From Alphaproteobacteria bacterium (GTDB taxonomy: Bacteria; Pseudomonadota; Alphaproteobacteria; UBA8366), in NCBI GenBank assembly GCA_021774335.1, contig JAJFJD010000047.1, forward strand, positions 16,230-80,229: 64,000 nucleotides of DNA. Direction: 5' to 3'. The position numbers and the translations under genes are program-made. How positions within the stretch are numbered: position 1 is the stretch's first letter; each line of letters begins with the position of its first letter. Shown here one piece after another: positions 50,117 to 58,811 of the stretch. The notes under the pieces are model-generated. The model worked only from the letters and a program-made list of their open reading frames with translations, had not been told where the DNA came from and ran no database searches.

Positions 50117-50805
50117 CCGCCCGGCGTCTGATCCGGGTGCAGCACGATCGTCGACCGGCCGGTGAATTCGATCCGCTCGCCGCGATTGTGGATGACGAAA
50201 CCCTCCGCCTTCAAATTGCCGAACGGACCCTGGCCCTCGACCGGCTTGCTGCCGCGGGCGTCCCCGGCATTCATATCGACCGTGGCGGCATCGGTCCGGA
50301 ATTCGTAGCCGCTGTCATGGAACAGGTTTACGGCGCCATTAAGTTTGAGGATCTTTTCGTCGCGATTGTATTTGCCGGTTTTCGCGGTCACGGCGATCCA
50401 GCTTCCGTCCAGCATCAGGATGTCGGCCTTCGGGCTGACCATGTCGACCTTGGTCCATCCCTCGCTCGCGAGTTGCACCGAGTCTGCCGTCAGCGTGAAG
50501 GGACGTTGTTTTTCGTCGACCCCTGTATAGACACCGTTGACCATGGTCACCGTTTCCGTCGCCTTGGCGTCGACCTTTGCCGGCGTGATGGAATAGCGGC
50601 GTTGTTGATCGGACAGCTGCGGCCACAGGGCGACGACAATGATCAGCGCCGTGGCAACCGTCGGCAGCAGAATCCGCATGATGCCGACGAAGCGGCCGTA
50701 GGATCGCGAGACCCGCGGCTTCCGCGGCGCGGAAAAGGCGATCCGCTGGCGCGCTTTACGCCCGCTTGAGGCTTCTTCTTCCGCTCGGTCCACGGTCACC
50801 TTCAT
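50113..50805 (-). CDS. lptC: LPS export protein LptC
   Basis: This 230-residue protein has one N-terminal membrane anchor (GIMRILLPTVATALIIVVALWPQL) and a periplasmic LptC domain that hands LPS from LptB2FG to LptA (VNGVYTGVDEKQRPFTLTADSVQLASEGWTKVDMVSPKADILM). It is the first gene of the lptC-lptA-lptB run. Length is a little above the family average because of a basic cytoplasmic N-terminus. Confidence 0.9.
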   Translation of the reverse strand: MKVTVDRAEEEASSGRKARQRIAFSAPRKPRVSRSYGRFVGIMRILLPTVATALIIVVALWPQLSDQQRRYSITPAKVDAKATETVTMVNGVYTGVDEKQRPFTLTADSVQLASEGWTKVDMVSPKADILMLDGSWIAVTAKTGKYNRDEKILKLNGAVNLFHDSGYEFRTDAATVDMNAGDARGSKPVEGQGPFGNLKAEGFVIHNRGERIEFTGRSTIVLHPDQTPGG

Positions 50806-51174
50806 GGTCTATACGACGCTCGTTAAGCGGCCGTCCTGCATGGCCGCACCGTCAACGCGATCCGAATACCCCGCCTCTAAACTGGTGATGCTCCGATGTT
50901 GCATCAAGGTGCGCCGCATCAAGACGCAGTCCGGCAACTCCGCGATTCGGCGCTGCGAGTTCTGGTTGGGGTGGTTCATGCCTGTAGCCATCAAGTGCCA
51001 TCGTTCAACTGCCGTTCGGGTTCCGGCCCATGAGGAGCCAGCGCCGCCCCGGAGATGAACTGCCGGCATACAATATCGCGCATAGGGTTAAGGAATAGAT
51101 CACCCCGAGCAGGAAAAAGTATGCAGTGCGCTATGGTTAAGGTCAATGAAACCGGGCCGTCTTCGGCCCTGATC
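50806..51174. other. Intergenic region between rnd and lptC
   Basis: This 369-bp stretch has no convincing gene. Short frames on both strands lack ribosome sites and family similarity. Near its rnd end is a perfect hairpin (51154-51169). The promoter for the lptC operon is expected here; I could not identify its boxes. Confidence 0.5.
51154..51169 (-). terminator. Hairpin after rnd, weak terminator candidate
   Basis: GGGCCG and CGGCCC flank a 4-base loop (AAGA on the minus strand), followed on that strand by GGTTTCATT. The stem is strong but the T tract poor. It is 5 bp past the rnd stop codon. Confidence 0.45.
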
Positions 51175-51789
51175 CTAGCTATGAGCGAAGATGTCTGTGT
51201 CGGCGTATCCGGCCAGATCGAAGGCCGCGCGAGCCGGCAGAAAATCAAAAGCCGCCTGCGCCAACTCGGTGCGCCCTTCGCGGTCGAGCATGTCGTCGAG
51301 AATCGTCTTTAGTTGGTGCAGGTACAATACGTCACTGGCGGCGTATTGCAGTTGCTCCTCGCTCAGCGTAACGCGACCCCAATCCGACGATTGCTGCTGC
51401 TTGGAAATTTCGACGCCCAACAGCTCGCGGCAAATGTCCTTGAGGCCGTGGCGGTCGGTATATGTGCGGCTGAGCCGCGACGCGATCTTCGTGCAGTAGA
51501 CCGGCGCGCAATCGACCTCAAGATACTTCTTGATCATTGCGACGTCGAAGCGGGCGAAATGAAACAGCTTTAGGACGCCCGAATCCTGCAGCATTTGCTT
51601 CAGGTTGGGTGCGTCGTATTGGCCCTGCGCGAATTGTACGAGATGGCCGTCGCCGTCGCCGGATGATAGCTGGATCAAGCAGAGCCGGTCCCGGTGCGGG
51701 TCGAGCCCCATCGTTTCGGTATCGATGGCGACGGTGGACCCCAGGTCCAGCCCGTCCGGCAGATCGCCGTGGTAAAGGTCGACGTTCAC
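51175..51789 (-). CDS. rnd: Ribonuclease D-like 3'-5' exonuclease
   Basis: This 204-residue DEDD exonuclease has ExoI in STVAIDTETMGLDPHRDRLCLIQLS (D and E), ExoII in LKLFHFARFDVAMI and ExoIII in YAASDVLYLHQL. It is the short alphaproteobacterial form without the HRDC domains of enterobacterial RNase D. The GTG at 51789 behind GAGGAGA was selected; the longer open frame would run backward through the tRNA-Leu gene. Confidence 0.9.
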   Translation of the reverse strand: MNVDLYHGDLPDGLDLGSTVAIDTETMGLDPHRDRLCLIQLSSGDGDGHLVQFAQGQYDAPNLKQMLQDSGVLKLFHFARFDVAMIKKYLEVDCAPVYCTKIASRLSRTYTDRHGLKDICRELLGVEISKQQQSSDWGRVTLSEEQLQYAASDVLYLHQLKTILDDMLDREGRTELAQAAFDFLPARAAFDLAGYADTDIFAHS

Positions 51790-51878
51790 CTTGTCTCCTC
51801 GGGCTGCGCTGGCACCTCGCGTCCTTAGGCGGCGCATCATCCCGTATCGTCGCGGCACCGGCATATGCCGGTGAAAGA

Positions 51879-51965
51879 TGGTGCCCAGGAGAAGACTCGA
51901 ACTTCCACGAGGTTGCCCCCACAGGTACCTGAAACCTGCGCGTCTACCAATTCCGCCACCTGGGC
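51879..51965 (-). tRNA. tRNA-Leu (anticodon CAG)
   Basis: This 87-nt type II tRNA is read on the minus strand. Acceptor arms GCCCAGG and CCTGGGC pair fully, and an encoded CCA lies at 51879-51881. The D-arm contains GGAATTGGTAGAC. The anticodon arm is CAGGT-TTCAGGT-ACCTG, giving CAG. A long variable arm and a T arm with GTTCGAGTC follow. It is 90 bp upstream of rnd. Confidence 0.96.
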
Positions 51966-52151
51966 TTCGAGGGCGCAAATTGATCTTTGCCGCTGCTCTT
52001 GTCAACTGCATTAACGGCTGTTTTCTGACGCTGCACCGTCATGTATGCTGCGGCGGCGTGGCGGGCGCCGCTGCTGGTAGTCTGGCGGCGGTTCGGCATG
52101 CGGGTCTTTCCAGCAGTGATTTTGCTGGTGTCGATACTCAGTGGGGGTGAA

Positions 52152-53147
52152 ATGGCAACACGGTTGGTGACCGTCTTTGGTGCGTCCGGTTTCCTGGGCC
52201 GGCACATCGTGCAGCGGCTCGCGGAGAACGGCATGCAGGTACGCGCGGCGGTTCGGAACCCCGATGCGGCCCTGTTCCTGAAGCCGATGGGCGATGTCGG
52301 ACAGATCACGCCGGTTCAAACCAACATCCGCAACGCCGATGCGGTGCGGCGCGCGGTCCATGGCGCCGACGCGGTGATCAACCTCGTGGGCATTCTCTAC
52401 GAGGGCGGACGCCAGCGCTTCGACGCAGTGCATACGCAAGGCGCGGAAACGGTGGCAAAGGCCGCCGCGGCCGCCGGATGCACCGATCTGGTGCAGGTCT
52501 CGGCGATCGGCGCCGATGCGCTGTCTCAATCGCAATATGCACGTTCGAAAGCCGCCGGCGAAGAGGCGGTGAAGAAGGCCTTCTCGGATGCAGTCGTATT
52601 GCGGCCCAGCGTCGTATTCGGGCCGCAGGACGACTTCTTTAACCGGTTCGCCGATATGGCGCGCTGTTCACCCTTCCTGCCGGCCTTCGGCTGCCCGTTC
52701 CCGCGATTCAAGAACGGCGGATTGGATTTGTATGGCGACGGTGGATCGCGCTTTCAGCCGGTGTATGTCGGTGATGTCGCGGATGCGGTGCTGAAGGTAC
52801 TGGTCGATCCGTCCGCCCGTGGCAAGATTTACGAGCTTGGCGGGCCGACGACCTACAGCTTCGTCGAGATTCTGCGCCTCATTTTGGCCGAAACCGAGCG
52901 GTCGCGCTTGATCTTGCCGATGCCGTTTTGGCTCGGATCGTTGATCGGGTTCTTCGCGGAACTGTTGCCGATACCGCCGTTGACTCGCGACCAGGTGGCC
53001 CTGCTCAGGTCCGACAACGTGGTCGGCGGCGATTTGCCGACATTGAAGGATTTGGGAATCGAGCCGACTGCCGCCGAAGTCGTGTTGCCCACCTATCTCG
53101 ATCGTTTTAGGCGCGGCGGCCGATTCAGTTATACCCGCCTAGCTTAG
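52152..53147 (+). CDS. NAD(P)-binding protein, complex I NDUFA9-like
   Basis: This 331-residue extended/atypical SDR has the Rossmann motif VTVFGASGFLGRHIVQRLAENG and the QYARSKAAGEEAV segment in the usual Tyr/Lys region. A conserved SSV-type block reads AVVLRPSVVFGPQDDFFNRF. It corresponds to the NDUFA9 homologues found next to uppP in alphaproteobacteria. The role may be complex I assembly or quinone-related, inferred from homologues. ATG 52152 follows GGGGGTG. Confidence 0.85.
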   Translation: MATRLVTVFGASGFLGRHIVQRLAENGMQVRAAVRNPDAALFLKPMGDVGQITPVQTNIRNADAVRRAVHGADAVINLVGILYEGGRQRFDAVHTQGAETVAKAAAAAGCTDLVQVSAIGADALSQSQYARSKAAGEEAVKKAFSDAVVLRPSVVFGPQDDFFNRFADMARCSPFLPAFGCPFPRFKNGGLDLYGDGGSRFQPVYVGDVADAVLKVLVDPSARGKIYELGGPTTYSFVEILRLILAETERSRLILPMPFWLGSLIGFFAELLPIPPLTRDQVALLRSDNVVGGDLPTLKDLGIEPTAAEVVLPTYLDRFRRGGRFSYTRLA

Positions 53148-53181
53148 GGATAACAGGCCTAGAGGCGCCGGGCCGGCAGGG

Positions 53182-53979
53182 TTAGCTATAGACCCAGTAG
53201 AGCAGGCCCGCGCCCAGCAGGATGCGATAGATCACGAAGGGCAGGAACGTGGCGCGCATCAGCCACCGCATCATCACGGCGATCGCAATCAACGCCGCGA
53301 CGAAGGACAGCGCGATCGATACGGCCATGTCGATCCCGAGCGCCAAATCACCGGCCTGGTAGACGTCGAGACCCGCGAGGGTCGCCGCGCCGAGAATTGC
53401 CGGCATCGACAGCAGCATGGAAAAGCGGGCGGCGTCGGTCCGTTCCATCCCCAGCATGCGGCAAGCCGTGATCGTGATGCCGGACCGGCTGGTCCCGGGC
53501 AGCAGCGCTAGGACTTGCGCTACGCCGACGAACAGAACGCCGCCATAGGTCATGTGTTCCATACGGCGCACCGTCATGCACAGCCAATCGGTGATGCCGA
53601 GCAGGATCCCGAACAATAGCGTCGTCCAGGCGATCACCTCGACACTGCGCAATGCTGTCTTGATGAAGGTCAGGCCAAAATACCCGGCCGCCACGATCGG
53701 TAGTGTGGCGACGATCAAATAAATCAGAAGGCGGAAGCCTTGGTTCGGTCGGCCGCTGAGGGCGCTGAATGTTCCAGTGGTGATCATCCATAGGTCGCGC
53801 CAGAAGTAGACCATGACAGCAAGCAATGTGCCGGCATGTACCGCGATGTCGATGACCAATCCCTGGTCCTGCCAACCCAACAGGTTGGAGGTGAGAACCA
53901 AATGCCCCGAGGAGCTGATCGGCAGAAATTCCGTAAGGCCCTGGACGACAGCCAGGACGAGCAATTGAAAAAGTGTCAC
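53182..53979 (-). CDS. uppP: Undecaprenyl-diphosphatase
   Basis: This 265-residue membrane enzyme (BacA) recycles the lipid carrier for peptidoglycan and O-antigen. Both signature loops are present: GLTEFLPISSSGHL near residue 14 and LLPGTSRSGITI near 155. About eight hydrophobic segments are visible. The GTG at 53979 is the best start by homology. The frame extends to 54048 without support. It converges on the NDUFA9-like gene. Confidence 0.93.
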   Translation of the reverse strand: MTLFQLLVLAVVQGLTEFLPISSSGHLVLTSNLLGWQDQGLVIDIAVHAGTLLAVMVYFWRDLWMITTGTFSALSGRPNQGFRLLIYLIVATLPIVAAGYFGLTFIKTALRSVEVIAWTTLLFGILLGITDWLCMTVRRMEHMTYGGVLFVGVAQVLALLPGTSRSGITITACRMLGMERTDAARFSMLLSMPAILGAATLAGLDVYQAGDLALGIDMAVSIALSFVAALIAIAVMMRWLMRATFLPFVIYRILLGAGLLYWVYS

Positions 53980-54141
53980 GAATAAAGCCCCGCAAATCCC
54001 CCCGCGTCCGAGCATGCCCGAACCGCGGCGGCAGACTACCACCATCAAATGCGTTTTGCAGCCGTTTAGGTGGTCCTGAAATCGGACAACCCCAAAATCG
54101 GGAATTTGAGGTGAGGGTTAAGAGATGAGAATAATTATTAA

Positions 54142-54170
54142 TTGCATTAACAGAAATTGTCTCCTACTAT
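54142..54170 (+). promoter_or_regulatory. Sigma-70-like promoter
   Basis: TTGCAT (54142-54147) and TACTAT (54165-54170) are separated by exactly 17 bp, four or more matches each to the -35 and -10 consensus. It reads toward the terminator at 54274-54306. Confidence 0.5.
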
Positions 54171-54176
54171 CCGTCT

Positions 54177-54306
54177 CTGGCGATGTCGAGTCGTCAGATA
54201 GTCTGCAGAAACGTGACCGCCCTTTCCTCTGATGGGCACCCTTTCCTTGGCGTTTATTGCAGCAAGCCACCCTGACCCCCGTCCTTACCCGGCGGGGGTC
54301 TTTTCT
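54177..54306 (+). ncRNA. Candidate small RNA (about 130 nt)
   Basis: The region is bounded by a well-spaced promoter at 54142-54170 and a Rho-independent terminator at 54274-54306. A 30-codon frame (ATG 54183 to TGA 54273-54275, MSSRQIVCRNVT...) fits inside but has no ribosome site. A non-coding RNA is more likely than a peptide; a leader/attenuator for the GST gene downstream is another option. Confidence 0.45.
54274..54306 (+). terminator. Rho-independent terminator
   Basis: GACCCCCG (54274-54281) pairs perfectly with CGGGGGTC (54293-54300), directly followed by TTTTCTTCT. No plus-strand protein gene ends nearby, so it terminates an unannotated transcript, probably the small RNA above. Confidence 0.8.
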
Positions 54307-54385
54307 TCTCCGCGGTATCGGAATCACCATCGCGCGGCGACGCAAGACAGTTTCCCGTCGCCGCCTGCGCGACTATAGTCGCGCC

Positions 54386-55054
54386 ATGCACCGGCTATAT
54401 CATCTTTGGCTGTCGCCGTTCTGCCGCAAGGTTCGGGTGGCGATGGCCGAGAAAAAATTGGATGTGGAAACCCGTATCGAAAAGGTATGGGAACGGCGTG
54501 ACGAATTCCTCGCGCTTAATCCGGCGGGAACAGTGCCGGTTCTTGAAGTGCCGAGCGGTCCGGTTCTGTCGAATTCCTCGGCGATCACGGAGTATCTCGA
54601 AGAGGTCCACACGGAGCCGGGCCTGCTGGGCCGTGACCCGGCGTCGCGTGCCGAGACGCGGCGGCTGGTCGGATGGTTCGACGAAAAGTTCCACTACGAG
54701 GTCACCGAACTCCTCGTCTACGAAAAGATCACCAAGCGGCTTTTGTCATTGGGGGAGCCGAATTCGGCGGCGATCCGCGCCGGCAACACGAATATTCACG
54801 TTCACATGGACTATATCGCCTGGCTTTCGGAAGACCGCCGCTGGCTCGGCGGGGATGACTTCAGCCTCGCGGATATCGCCGCTGCGGCGCATCTCTCTTG
54901 CATCGACTATCTTGGCGACGTGCCATGGGACGAACATGGCCGCGCGAAAGACTGGTACGCCCGGGTCAAGTCGCGGCCGAGCTTTCGCGGCATCCTCGGC
55001 GACCACATTCCCGGCTACCCGCCGCCCAAACAATACGCGGATCTGGATTTTTAG
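54386..55054 (+). CDS. Glutathione S-transferase family protein
   Basis: This 222-residue protein has a thioredoxin-like N-terminal domain (LYHLWLSPFCRKVRVAMAEKKL, with SPFC as the catalytic-site region, then GTVPVLEV and NSSAITEYLEE). The helical C-terminal domain has DFSLADIAAAAHLSCIDYLG. The cis-Pro of the VPVL motif is present. The ATG at 54386 was chosen by homology. The substrate is unknown. Confidence 0.88.
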   Translation: MHRLYHLWLSPFCRKVRVAMAEKKLDVETRIEKVWERRDEFLALNPAGTVPVLEVPSGPVLSNSSAITEYLEEVHTEPGLLGRDPASRAETRRLVGWFDEKFHYEVTELLVYEKITKRLLSLGEPNSAAIRAGNTNIHVHMDYIAWLSEDRRWLGGDDFSLADIAAAAHLSCIDYLGDVPWDEHGRAKDWYARVKSRPSFRGILGDHIPGYPPPKQYADLDF

Positions 55055-55065
55055 CGCCGTGATTT

Positions 55066-55845
55066 TTAGCGCTGGGGCGTTGAATTCAGGTTATCACGCG
55101 CGACCGTCGCGGCGGGCGCCGTCGGGTGAAGCTGGATGATGCGTTGCCAATCGACGCGCGCGCCGGCTTCGTCTCCGAATAGACGCCGTACCAGACCCCG
55201 TTCCAATAGTGCTTCCGGGTTGTTCGGTGCCAGGGCGAGGGCGCGCTCGATATCGTCGATGGCGCGTTCGGGCCGCTCGGTGTGGCGATAGGCGCTGGCG
55301 CGCAGCACCAGTGCGTCGATGGAGCGGTCGTCCAGCAGCAACGCCGCACTGAGGTCGATGATCGCGTCCTGATACCGGCCGATACCGGCCAGCGTCATCG
55401 CGCGGTCAATCCGGATTTCAACATCCTTTGGCGCGAGTTCGATGGCGGTGGTCAGCAAGGCGTTCGCCTTGCCCGACTGCCCGGCATCGAGCCATACCTG
55501 ACCCGCCTGCGCCAGGATCTGCGCCCGGATCCGGTCCGGCGTCGACGCCGGCAATTCCCACGCTAAGGACTCGAGCGCCTCGGCCGCGGCTTCGAATTGG
55601 CCCAGCCCGGCCTTTGCGACCGCGGCGCAATGCTTCGCACTCGACCCGCCGCCGTTCTTGCGCCAGGCCTCGGCTTTCGCCAGACCCTTGGCCGGCGATG
55701 ACCGCGCAAGCGTCATGCAGGCGGCATAGACATCGTTGCGCCCCGCAGCGTCTAACGGCGTCTCAGTTGCCGGCGGTGCTGCCCATGACGGCGGTCCGGC
55801 CAGCATCACGGCAAGGAAGAATGGAGCGAGCGCGCGTCGCATCAT
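55066..55845 (-). CDS. Exported TPR-repeat protein
   Basis: This 259-residue protein has a signal peptide (RRALAPFFLAVMLAGPPSWAA) and tetratricopeptide repeats, clearest in GQSGKANALLTTAIELAPKDVEIRIDRAMTLAGIGRYQDAIIDLSAALLLDDRSIDALVLRASAYRHTERPERAIDDIERALALAPNNPEALLERG, i.e. four units in residues 120-230. It probably scaffolds an envelope complex. The start is at the double ATG near 55845. It is divergent from the epimerase-like gene by about 80 bp. Confidence 0.82.
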   Translation of the reverse strand: MMRRALAPFFLAVMLAGPPSWAAPPATETPLDAAGRNDVYAACMTLARSSPAKGLAKAEAWRKNGGGSSAKHCAAVAKAGLGQFEAAAEALESLAWELPASTPDRIRAQILAQAGQVWLDAGQSGKANALLTTAIELAPKDVEIRIDRAMTLAGIGRYQDAIIDLSAALLLDDRSIDALVLRASAYRHTERPERAIDDIERALALAPNNPEALLERGLVRRLFGDEAGARVDWQRIIQLHPTAPAATVARDNLNSTPQR

Positions 55846-55924
55846 CTTGTCTCTATGCTTCAGCTTCCCGTAAGGTCGTCCCAACCCGGCCACGGATCAA
55901 CCCTGGAAGGCGTCGAAGCCATAA

Positions 55925-56800
55925 ATGCACGATTCACCGCAGCGTCTCTTTTGTTTTGGACTTGGATATTCGGCGCGCGCGCTGGCCGACGCCGTCCGGG
56001 CCGACGGCTGGACGGTGGCCGGTACGTGCCGCAGTGAGGAGAAAAAGGCCGCGCTGCAGGCCGACGGTATCGACGCCTATGTGTTCGACCGGACGCAGCC
56101 AATGGATGATCCGCAGACGGCGTTGGCCGGAACCACGCATCTGCTGTTGTCGGTACCGCCGGACGCCGAGGGTGACGCGGCCTTGGACCTGCATGGCGGG
56201 GATATCGCCGCCTGTCCCGGCCTCCAATGGGCCGGCTATCTATCGACGACCGGCGTGTACGGCGACAGGGCCGGCGGCTGGGTCGATGAAACCGCCGACC
56301 GGCAACCGACTGGTCCGCGCGGCGAACGCCGTGTCCGCGCCGAGGATGGATGGCTCAACCTGGGCAAAGCGCACGGCATCCCCATGCATCTGTTCCGGCT
56401 GGCCGGAATTTACGGACCCGATCGCAATGCCCTGGAAACCGTCCGGTCTGGGCGCGCTCGGCGCGTCATCAAGCCGGATCAAGTCTTCAGCCGTATTCAC
56501 CGCGACGACATCGTGCAGGTTCTCCAGGCGTCGATGGCGTCGCCGAATTCCGGAACAGCTTATAACCTGTGCGATGACGAAGCCGCGCCACCTCAGGACG
56601 TCATCGCCTTCGCATGCGATCTGCTTGGCATCGACCCGCCGCCGGAAACCCCCTTCGAGGACGCCGACCTGTCGCCCATGGGGCAAAGTTTCTACCGCGA
56701 CAACAAACGCGTTTCGAACGCGCGCATCAAGGAAGCGCTGAGTGTCGTCCTGAAATGGCCGACCTACCGCGAGGGCCTTCGTGGTTTGCTGGCGTCTTAA
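55925..56800 (+). CDS. Atypical SDR (YeeZ-like NAD(P)-binding epimerase family)
   Basis: This 291-residue protein has N-terminal LFCFGLGYSARALADAVRADGWTVAGTCRS, a Rossmann glycine motif of the YeeZ type (GLGYSA), and later YLSTTGVYGDRAGGWVDE and HLFRLAGIYGPDRNALETVRSG. The classic YxxxK lysine is not evident, as usual for this atypical SDR group. The reaction is unknown. It is convergent with, and overlaps by 4 bp, the hydrolase gene. Confidence 0.82.
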   Translation: MHDSPQRLFCFGLGYSARALADAVRADGWTVAGTCRSEEKKAALQADGIDAYVFDRTQPMDDPQTALAGTTHLLLSVPPDAEGDAALDLHGGDIAACPGLQWAGYLSTTGVYGDRAGGWVDETADRQPTGPRGERRVRAEDGWLNLGKAHGIPMHLFRLAGIYGPDRNALETVRSGRARRVIKPDQVFSRIHRDDIVQVLQASMASPNSGTAYNLCDDEAAPPQDVIAFACDLLGIDPPPETPFEDADLSPMGQSFYRDNKRVSNARIKEALSVVLKWPTYREGLRGLLAS

Positions 56801-57558
56801 GTTCCACGGAGAGTATCCGTTATTTCTGCCGTCGCGCCGAGAATCCGGACGATGTCCTGGTCGCGCGACAGCCGGTGCCCGGCGTCCTTGATGCAGGTCA
56901 CTGCCACGTCGGTGCCGGTCAGCGCTTCGGCGATGTCCAGCGAGCCACGCCACGGCACCGCATCGTCGAGTTGACCATGCAGCAACCGCACCACGCCGTC
57001 GAACTCAATCGGTCCTGGCAGCAGCAGATGATTGCGGCCTTCTTCAAGCAGCGACAGGGTGATCGGATAGCCTTCGGGATCGTATTCCGACGGCCGCATC
57101 CAGACTCCCTTGGTTTCCAGTAAGGTCCGGGTATCGTCGTCGATGCCGTCCAAGATGCGCCGGGTGAAGTCAATTGCGGTGGCGATGCCAACGAACCCTT
57201 TTACCCGATTCGGGCGCGCCAGGGCGGCCAACAGTCCGATCCAGCCACCCATCGACGATCCGACGATGATCTGCGGACCGTCGGTGATCTCGTCGACCAC
57301 GGCAAGCGTGTCGGCCAGCCATTCGCCGATCGTGCCGTCCTCGAATCGGCCGGACGACTCGCCGTGGCCTTGATAGTCGAAACGCGTGAATTGCTGGCCG
57401 CGCTGGTGGCTGAAGGCCTCCAGCGCCAGCGCCTTCGACCCGGTCATATCCGACTTGAAACCCGTACAGAACAACACGCCGGGGGTTTGGCCCGGCGTGT
57501 GGTGATACGCGATCGATACTTCTTTACCGCGTTGCAGAGTTGCCGCTTGTCGCGTCAA
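56797..57558 (-). CDS. Alpha/beta hydrolase
   Basis: This 253-residue hydrolase has nucleophile S in IVGSSMGGWIGLL, acid in LHGQLDDAVPW and base His in CIKDAGHRLSRDQDI. The oxyanion region is in LFCTGFKSDMTGSKA. The TTG at 57558 is preferred: GGAAAGGAC precedes it at good spacing, and the longer frame would run into the divergent glycosyltransferase gene. Esterase or thioesterase activity is likely. Confidence 0.78.
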   Translation of the reverse strand: MTRQAATLQRGKEVSIAYHHTPGQTPGVLFCTGFKSDMTGSKALALEAFSHQRGQQFTRFDYQGHGESSGRFEDGTIGEWLADTLAVVDEITDGPQIIVGSSMGGWIGLLAALARPNRVKGFVGIATAIDFTRRILDGIDDDTRTLLETKGVWMRPSEYDPEGYPITLSLLEEGRNHLLLPGPIEFDGVVRLLHGQLDDAVPWRGSLDIAEALTGTDVAVTCIKDAGHRLSRDQDIVRILGATAEITDTLRGT

Positions 57559-57610
57559 GCGATATGTCCTTTCCTTGCATGCCCGTTGCGGCTGCCGGAG
57601 GAACCGTATC

Positions 57611-58807
57611 ATGGCCGATATTCTGGAGACCAGTGCCGCATCGACGCGGGCGCCCGTGGTCCTGCAGGTCGTGCCGGAACTAAACACCGGCGGTGTCGAG
57701 CGCGGGACCGTTGATATCGCCGAAGCGATTGTCGACGCTGGTGGCCGCGCGCTGGTGGCATCGCGCGGCGGACGCATGGTGCATGATCTGCAACGGGTCG
57801 GCGCGGAACATTTCGAACTGCCCCTGCAGTCCAAGAACCCGGTAATCATGCATGCGAATGTCGATGCCCTCTCCGCGCTGATCGCGGCGCAGGGGGTCGA
57901 TATCGTGCACGCGCGCAGCCGTGCCCCGGCCTGGTCGGCGTATTATGCCTGCCGCCGGACCGGCGCCCGTTTTGTCACCACGTTCCACGGCACCTATAAC
58001 TTCCGGACGCCGATTAAGAAGTTCTATAACTCGATAATGACCAAGGGCGACCGGGTCATCGCGATTTCGCGCTTTATCGCCGATCATATCGAGAAACACT
58101 ACAAGGTCGAGAAACGGCGCGTTCGGGTCATCCATCGTGGTGCGGACCTGCGCCATTTCGACCCGCGCATCGTGCCGGCGGCGCGGGTCATCAAGCTTTC
58201 GACCGATTGGCGGCTGCCGGACGATGTGCCGGTGGTGATGCTGCCTGGCCGGTTGACGCGGTGGAAGGGACAGGCACTGCTGATCGACGCGCTCAGCCGT
58301 CTCGGCGATCAAAATGTGCGCTGCTTGATTGTGGGCGAGGACCGGGGCGGCGGCGGTTATCGCCGCGAGCTGGAACGCCAGGTCGAGGCGAAGGGGCTCG
58401 AGAGCCTGGTCCATTTCGTCGGCGACTGCACTGACATGCCCGCTGCCTACATGCTGGCCGAGGTCGTCGTCTCCGCCTCCACGGACCCCGAGGCTTTCGG
58501 CCGGGTCATGGTCGAGGCACAGGCGATGGGGAAACCGATCGTCTCGGCGGCGCATGGCGCGAGCCGGGAACTCGTCATTCCCGATGAAACCGGCTGGTTG
58601 TTCGAGCCGGGCGATCCGGCGTCGCTGGCGATCGCGCTGGCCCATGCGCTGTCGCTGGAGACCGGCCAGCGCGAAACCCTTGCCGACTCCGCGATCCGCA
58701 ATGTGCAGGAAAATTTCTCGACCGAGTTGATGTGCGCGAAGACGCTCGACGTCTATCGCGAACTACTGTCGGAAATGGCGGTCGAGCAGGCCCGCGCCGT
58801 GGCGTGA
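57611..58807 (+). CDS. GT4 family glycosyltransferase
   Basis: This 398-residue GT-B enzyme has N-terminal LQVVPELNTGGVERGTVDIAEAIVDAGG (acceptor side). The donor-binding C-terminal domain includes LPGRLTRWKGQALLIDAL and the E-x7-E motif in DPEAFGRVMVEAQAMGKPIVSAAHGASRELV. It probably adds a sugar to LPS core or another envelope glycan. It has a GGAGGAACC site and is 4 bp upstream of the heptosyltransferase gene, so the two are coupled. Confidence 0.9.
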   Translation: MADILETSAASTRAPVVLQVVPELNTGGVERGTVDIAEAIVDAGGRALVASRGGRMVHDLQRVGAEHFELPLQSKNPVIMHANVDALSALIAAQGVDIVHARSRAPAWSAYYACRRTGARFVTTFHGTYNFRTPIKKFYNSIMTKGDRVIAISRFIADHIEKHYKVEKRRVRVIHRGADLRHFDPRIVPAARVIKLSTDWRLPDDVPVVMLPGRLTRWKGQALLIDALSRLGDQNVRCLIVGEDRGGGGYRRELERQVEAKGLESLVHFVGDCTDMPAAYMLAEVVVSASTDPEAFGRVMVEAQAMGKPIVSAAHGASRELVIPDETGWLFEPGDPASLAIALAHALSLETGQRETLADSAIRNVQENFSTELMCAKTLDVYRELLSEMAVEQARAVA

Positions 58808-58811
58808 CGCG

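Larger units (their letters stand above)
53980..54385. other. Intergenic region holding a candidate sRNA
   Basis: This 406-bp gap between the divergent uppP and GST genes has an AT-rich patch (54118-54160), a promoter-like pair of boxes and a strong terminator, both on the plus strand. The 54310-54385 part, leading to the GST gene, has no recognisable element. Confidence 0.55.

Noticed and set aside
50804..51174. Short open frames on both strands between lptC and rnd
   Set aside because: No ribosome sites, no family similarity, and both strands are open for only about 85 codons, as expected by chance at this GC content.
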